Under the pieces are notes generated by a model. It was not told where the DNA came from and searched no databases. It saw nothing but the letters and a program-made list of their open reading frames with translations. Positions 62,226 to 64,000 of a DNA stretch of 64,000 nucleotides are shown one piece after another (within the stretch, counting starts at the first letter, position 1; the number at the start of each line of letters is the position of its first letter). A program made the position numbers and the translations under genes. The stretch lies in the NCBI RefSeq assembly GCF_947495315.1, contig NZ_CANLYD010000003.1, positions 1 to 64,000 on the forward strand, written 5' to 3'. This stretch comes from an uncultured Aquimarina sp. Its GTDB lineage: Bacteria > Bacteroidota > Bacteroidia > Flavobacteriales > Flavobacteriaceae.

Positions 62226-62386
62226 TCTCAAATTCGAGTCATGAATACTCAACATTGAGTGTTTTTTACTCAATTTTGAATGTTTTTTACTCAAATTCGA
62301 GTCATTTATATTCAAATTTGAATGTTTTATACTCAAGCTTGAGTCTTTTATACTCAATGTCGAGTGTTTTTTACTCAACTTCAAGT
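62226..62386. repeat. Array of eight 21-bp palindromic repeats
   Basis: Eight 14-nt imperfect palindromes of consensus ACTCAANNTTGAGT are spaced by 7-nt T-rich linkers (typically GTTTTTT), giving a strict 21-bp period over 161 bp. Examples are ACTCAACATTGAGT (62247-62260) and the perfect ACTCAAGCTTGAGT (62331-62344). Two units change to ATTCAAATTTGAAT-like forms. The period equals two helical turns, so all sites face the same side of the DNA. It sits just downstream of the terminator of the orphan gene 62467-62919. Confidence 0.88.
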
Positions 62387-62404
62387 ATCGGATATTCATA
62401 AAAA

Positions 62405-62438
62405 AACCAGAAAGACTCAAGGACGAATCTTTCTGGTT
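62405..62438 (-). terminator. Terminator of the orphan gene 62467-62919
   Basis: AACCAGAAAGA (62405-62415) pairs with TCTTTCTGGTT (62428-62438) and is followed on the minus strand by a T run. Confidence 0.8.
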
Positions 62439-62466
62439 ATGTTACCGGATTTTTTTGATCGAAAAA

Positions 62467-62919
62467 TTATTTTTTAGAAAACCGCTTTTTTAAGTCCTCA
62501 TAAACCGGTTTGGCGCTAGGCACTCCTTTTTTGTTGGCTTCATTTACCTGCCCGTAGTACAATAATGCAGCTTGTAAGGCTTCACTACCGGCTAATAGTC
62601 GCGTGTCATCTACATCAGAAAACAATTGTTCCAGCACATTAGCAATAGGTGTTAATTGGGATACTACGGTTTCATCTTTTAAGAATTCGTCTTTATCCAT
62701 ATAGCCCGGCATAAACTCCGGATTGGTTTCTGTATATCCTTTTACCTTTTGTACGGTAGGTAAGGATTTATCTCCCATTTTAAAAAGCCCTGATCGTTCG
62801 TTTGCTGTTAACGCCTGTAAAAAAGGGGCTAAAGCGGTTTTACATTCTTGTAGTTTAGTGGCTACTTCATCAATAGTTTCTTGTGGAATGACTACACTAA
62901 TTTGGTTCTCTTGTGCCAT
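62467..62919 (-). CDS. Conserved-looking cytoplasmic protein of unknown function
   Basis: The 150-residue protein has no signal or membrane segment. It is helical and acidic, with ISVVIPQETIDEVATKLQ near the start, ALTANERSGLFKMGDKSLPT, a Pro/Tyr loop (TNPEFMPGYMDKDEF) and VPSAKPVYEDLKKRF at the end. I recognise no domain, although the clean pattern suggests a real conserved family in Bacteroidota. It has its own terminator, and the 21-bp palindrome array lies behind it. Confidence 0.7.
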   Translation of the reverse strand: MAQENQISVVIPQETIDEVATKLQECKTALAPFLQALTANERSGLFKMGDKSLPTVQKVKGYTETNPEFMPGYMDKDEFLKDETVVSQLTPIANVLEQLFSDVDDTRLLAGSEALQAALLYYGQVNEANKKGVPSAKPVYEDLKKRFSKK

Positions 62920-63189
62920 ACGTTCATTTTTTTTATAATTAGTATTCTTATTATGTGCTCGCTTTTGTAGCGAGTCACTATACCATTGTGTATGGAACTA
63001 TAGAATTGTTACCAGTGTTTTTGGAGTTTTTTTAGAAAGTTGGATTTTTAGAGTATTAGATCTTTGGAAAGTTGATGGTTTGACTTTGACTAAATAAAGC
63101 TGGGTTGTAAGGGATTTGTGTGTGTGGTAGTTGATTTCTACTCACAAACCTTTCGGTTTAGCACTTATTAGCTATGTTTTATACACCGT

Positions 63190-63199
63190 GTTAGTAGCA
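63190..63199. repeat. Inverted repeat bordering the GNAT gene, left copy
   Basis: GTTAGTAGCA lies 10 bp beyond the 3' end of the GNAT gene and is the exact inverse of the copy at 63679-63688. TATA-containing sequence is found next to both copies. Confidence 0.55.
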
Positions 63200-63208
63200 G
63201 GCTTACTT

Positions 63209-63673
63209 TCATTTGTCCAAGTTCTTAGATTTTTCAAGGAAAATTAACTCCAGTTTTTCATTTATCCGTTGTTTACGAAATTCGGTATATCCAAGTCTAT
63301 TATATAAAGATAAGTTCCTTACACTCTTGTGTCCAGTGAATAATTCGAAGCGATTTGCATTGTCAAACTCATTTTCAATCTGATTCATCAATTGTTTGCC
63401 TAACCCTTTATTTCGAAAATCCTTGTCTACAATCAGTCTGCCAATTTTACAAGTGTTAGATTCCAAAAAAGCTCTAACTGAACCTATTATTTTTCCATCA
63501 AATTCAACTTTTAAGATTTTTTCTTTTTCATAATCAAGTTCAATAGATTCCAAAGTTTGAGTCAGCGGAGGAATTGAAAAATCATCATATAGTTCCGCTT
63601 CTTCTACATAGCAAGATTTTTGCAATTCTAATATTGCTTTGAGGTCTTTTTTTTCGGCTGTAGATATTTTCAT
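63209..63673 (-). CDS. GNAT family N-acetyltransferase
   Basis: From the ATG at 63673 the protein has 154 residues with the GNAT fold: ISTAEKKDLKAILELQKSCY at the start, KIGRLIVDKDFRNKGLGKQL (the acetyl-CoA motif R-x-x-G-x-G/A appears as RNKGLGK) and FELFTGHKSVRNLSLYNRLG with the conserved Asn-Tyr. It transfers acetyl to an unknown amine. The reading frame extends upstream to 63817, but that part covers a palindrome-rich non-coding stretch and is rejected. The gene is enclosed by inverted repeats, suggesting a cassette. Confidence 0.88.
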   Translation of the reverse strand: MKISTAEKKDLKAILELQKSCYVEEAELYDDFSIPPLTQTLESIELDYEKEKILKVEFDGKIIGSVRAFLESNTCKIGRLIVDKDFRNKGLGKQLMNQIENEFDNANRFELFTGHKSVRNLSLYNRLGYTEFRKQRINEKLELIFLEKSKNLDK

Positions 63674-63678
63674 TGTTT

Positions 63679-63688
63679 TGCTACTAAC
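63679..63688. repeat. Inverted repeat bordering the GNAT gene, right copy
   Basis: TGCTACTAAC lies 5 bp before the GNAT ATG on the minus strand and is the exact inverse of 63190-63199. The following 100 bp contain TTGCTAAC and GCGCA/TGCGC inverted pairs (63744-63782), so the whole region up to 63785 is structured. Confidence 0.55.
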
Positions 63689-63878
63689 GTTATAAGTATG
63701 TGTCTTAGCAGAGCAAAATGTTACCCTAGTTTTGGACAAATCTGCGCATTGGTTGCTAACTTTTTTGGAGCGAGCATTGCGCCATACCAAAAATACAATA
63801 ACGATTCGATTGATCACGTAGTAGCTATGACATCATATATGTTGTTGTAGATAGTTTTTATATTTCATTCCATATGAT

Positions 63879-64000
63879 CTCATAATTTGAGAATTGCTTT
63901 TCAAACAAGTTCTTTATTCTTTCTAATGAAGATGGATCCCAATTTTCATATTCAATTTCAATTCCGATTAAGTGATCACTTAAGCACCAACTTTTAAAGA
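63879..64000 (-). CDS. Partial gene, 3' end only, cut by the window edge
   Basis: The minus strand has an open frame of 39 codons running into the window end and stopping with TGA at 63879. The last residues include LIGIEIEYENWDPSSLERIK. A run of five A bases sits near the end of the frame; with one base fewer the frame would continue another eight codons to a TAA near 63858, so a frameshift or a sequence error is possible. The family is not recognised. Confidence 0.4.

Noticed and set aside
62226..62386. CRISPR array
   Set aside because: The units are 21 bp including spacers of only 7 bp of similar T-rich sequence; no unique spacers and no cas genes are present.
62187..62420. A 77-codon minus-strand frame with a heptapeptide repeat (KHSxLSI) over the palindrome array
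   Set aside because: It starts from TTG inside the terminator hairpin of the gene upstream, and the repeat follows directly from the 21-bp DNA period. A real product is possible but not supported.
63674..63817. N-terminal extension of the GNAT protein
   Set aside because: It covers palindromic non-coding DNA, including the inverted repeat; the GNAT fold begins at the ATG at 63673.

Overview
The window comes from a low-GC Bacteroidota chromosome, almost certainly a marine Flavobacteriaceae member (Aquimarina-like; the genus is a guess). The grounds are a type IX secretion sorting tail, DUF1501/DUF1800 and DUF1573 proteins, an ISAon1-type transposase remnant, the absence of strong Shine-Dalgarno sites, several TTG starts, and flavobacterial promoters with a TAnnTTTG -7 box. 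Most of the sequence is core chromosome.

Layout. 1-500: two identical tRNA-Glu genes and rpsT. 0.6-5.2 kb: a transposase remnant, a glycosyltransferase, the Nif3/coiled-coil pair and lpxK. 5.2-9.4 kb: lipA, gap and a TPR hybrid histidine kinase on the minus strand. 9.4-15.4 kb: a small orphan protein, an ECF sigma factor with a small Cys-containing membrane protein, murB, an aminotransferase, an aspartyl protease-PDZ protein and a DUF1573 protein. 15.5-25.5 kb: valS, then minus-strand units for phospholipid synthesis (LUD, cdsA, psd, ACBP) and rsfS-ftsH, then birA, pyrE and a NUDIX protein. 25.5-34.6 kb: a secreted orphan, an ABC pair, an M14 peptidase and a SulP carrier, then a compact set of Lgt-like membrane protein, Tes-like radical SAM enzyme and small membrane protein. 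34.7-42.5 kb: DUF1501/DUF1800, coaD, ddl, a PASTA protein and an RluD-type synthase. 42.6-52.8 kb: a cold-shock protein, an epimerase, yaaA, a complete TRAP transporter resembling 2-oxoacid carriers, and pyruvate carboxylase. 52.9-61.9 kb: a seven-repeat T9SS protein, a TPR protein, a GG-leader Cys-rich peptide and an SGNH-SGNH-MBOAT acetylation operon. 62-64 kb: an accessory edge with REP-like sequences, an eight-unit array of 21-bp palindromes, an orphan protein and a GNAT gene between inverted repeats.

The strongest candidate for an undescribed system is the overlapping Lgt-like / Tes-like radical SAM / small membrane protein set at 31.4-33.8 kb. The radical SAM enzyme has the cysteine layout of archaeal tetraether lipid synthase. 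Its membrane partner has lost a key Lgt residue. Together they suggest an uncharacterised membrane-lipid or lipoprotein-lipid modification in Bacteroidota. Secondary candidates are the 21-bp palindrome array, the GG-leader peptide and the coupling of the TRAP transporter to pyruvate carboxylase.
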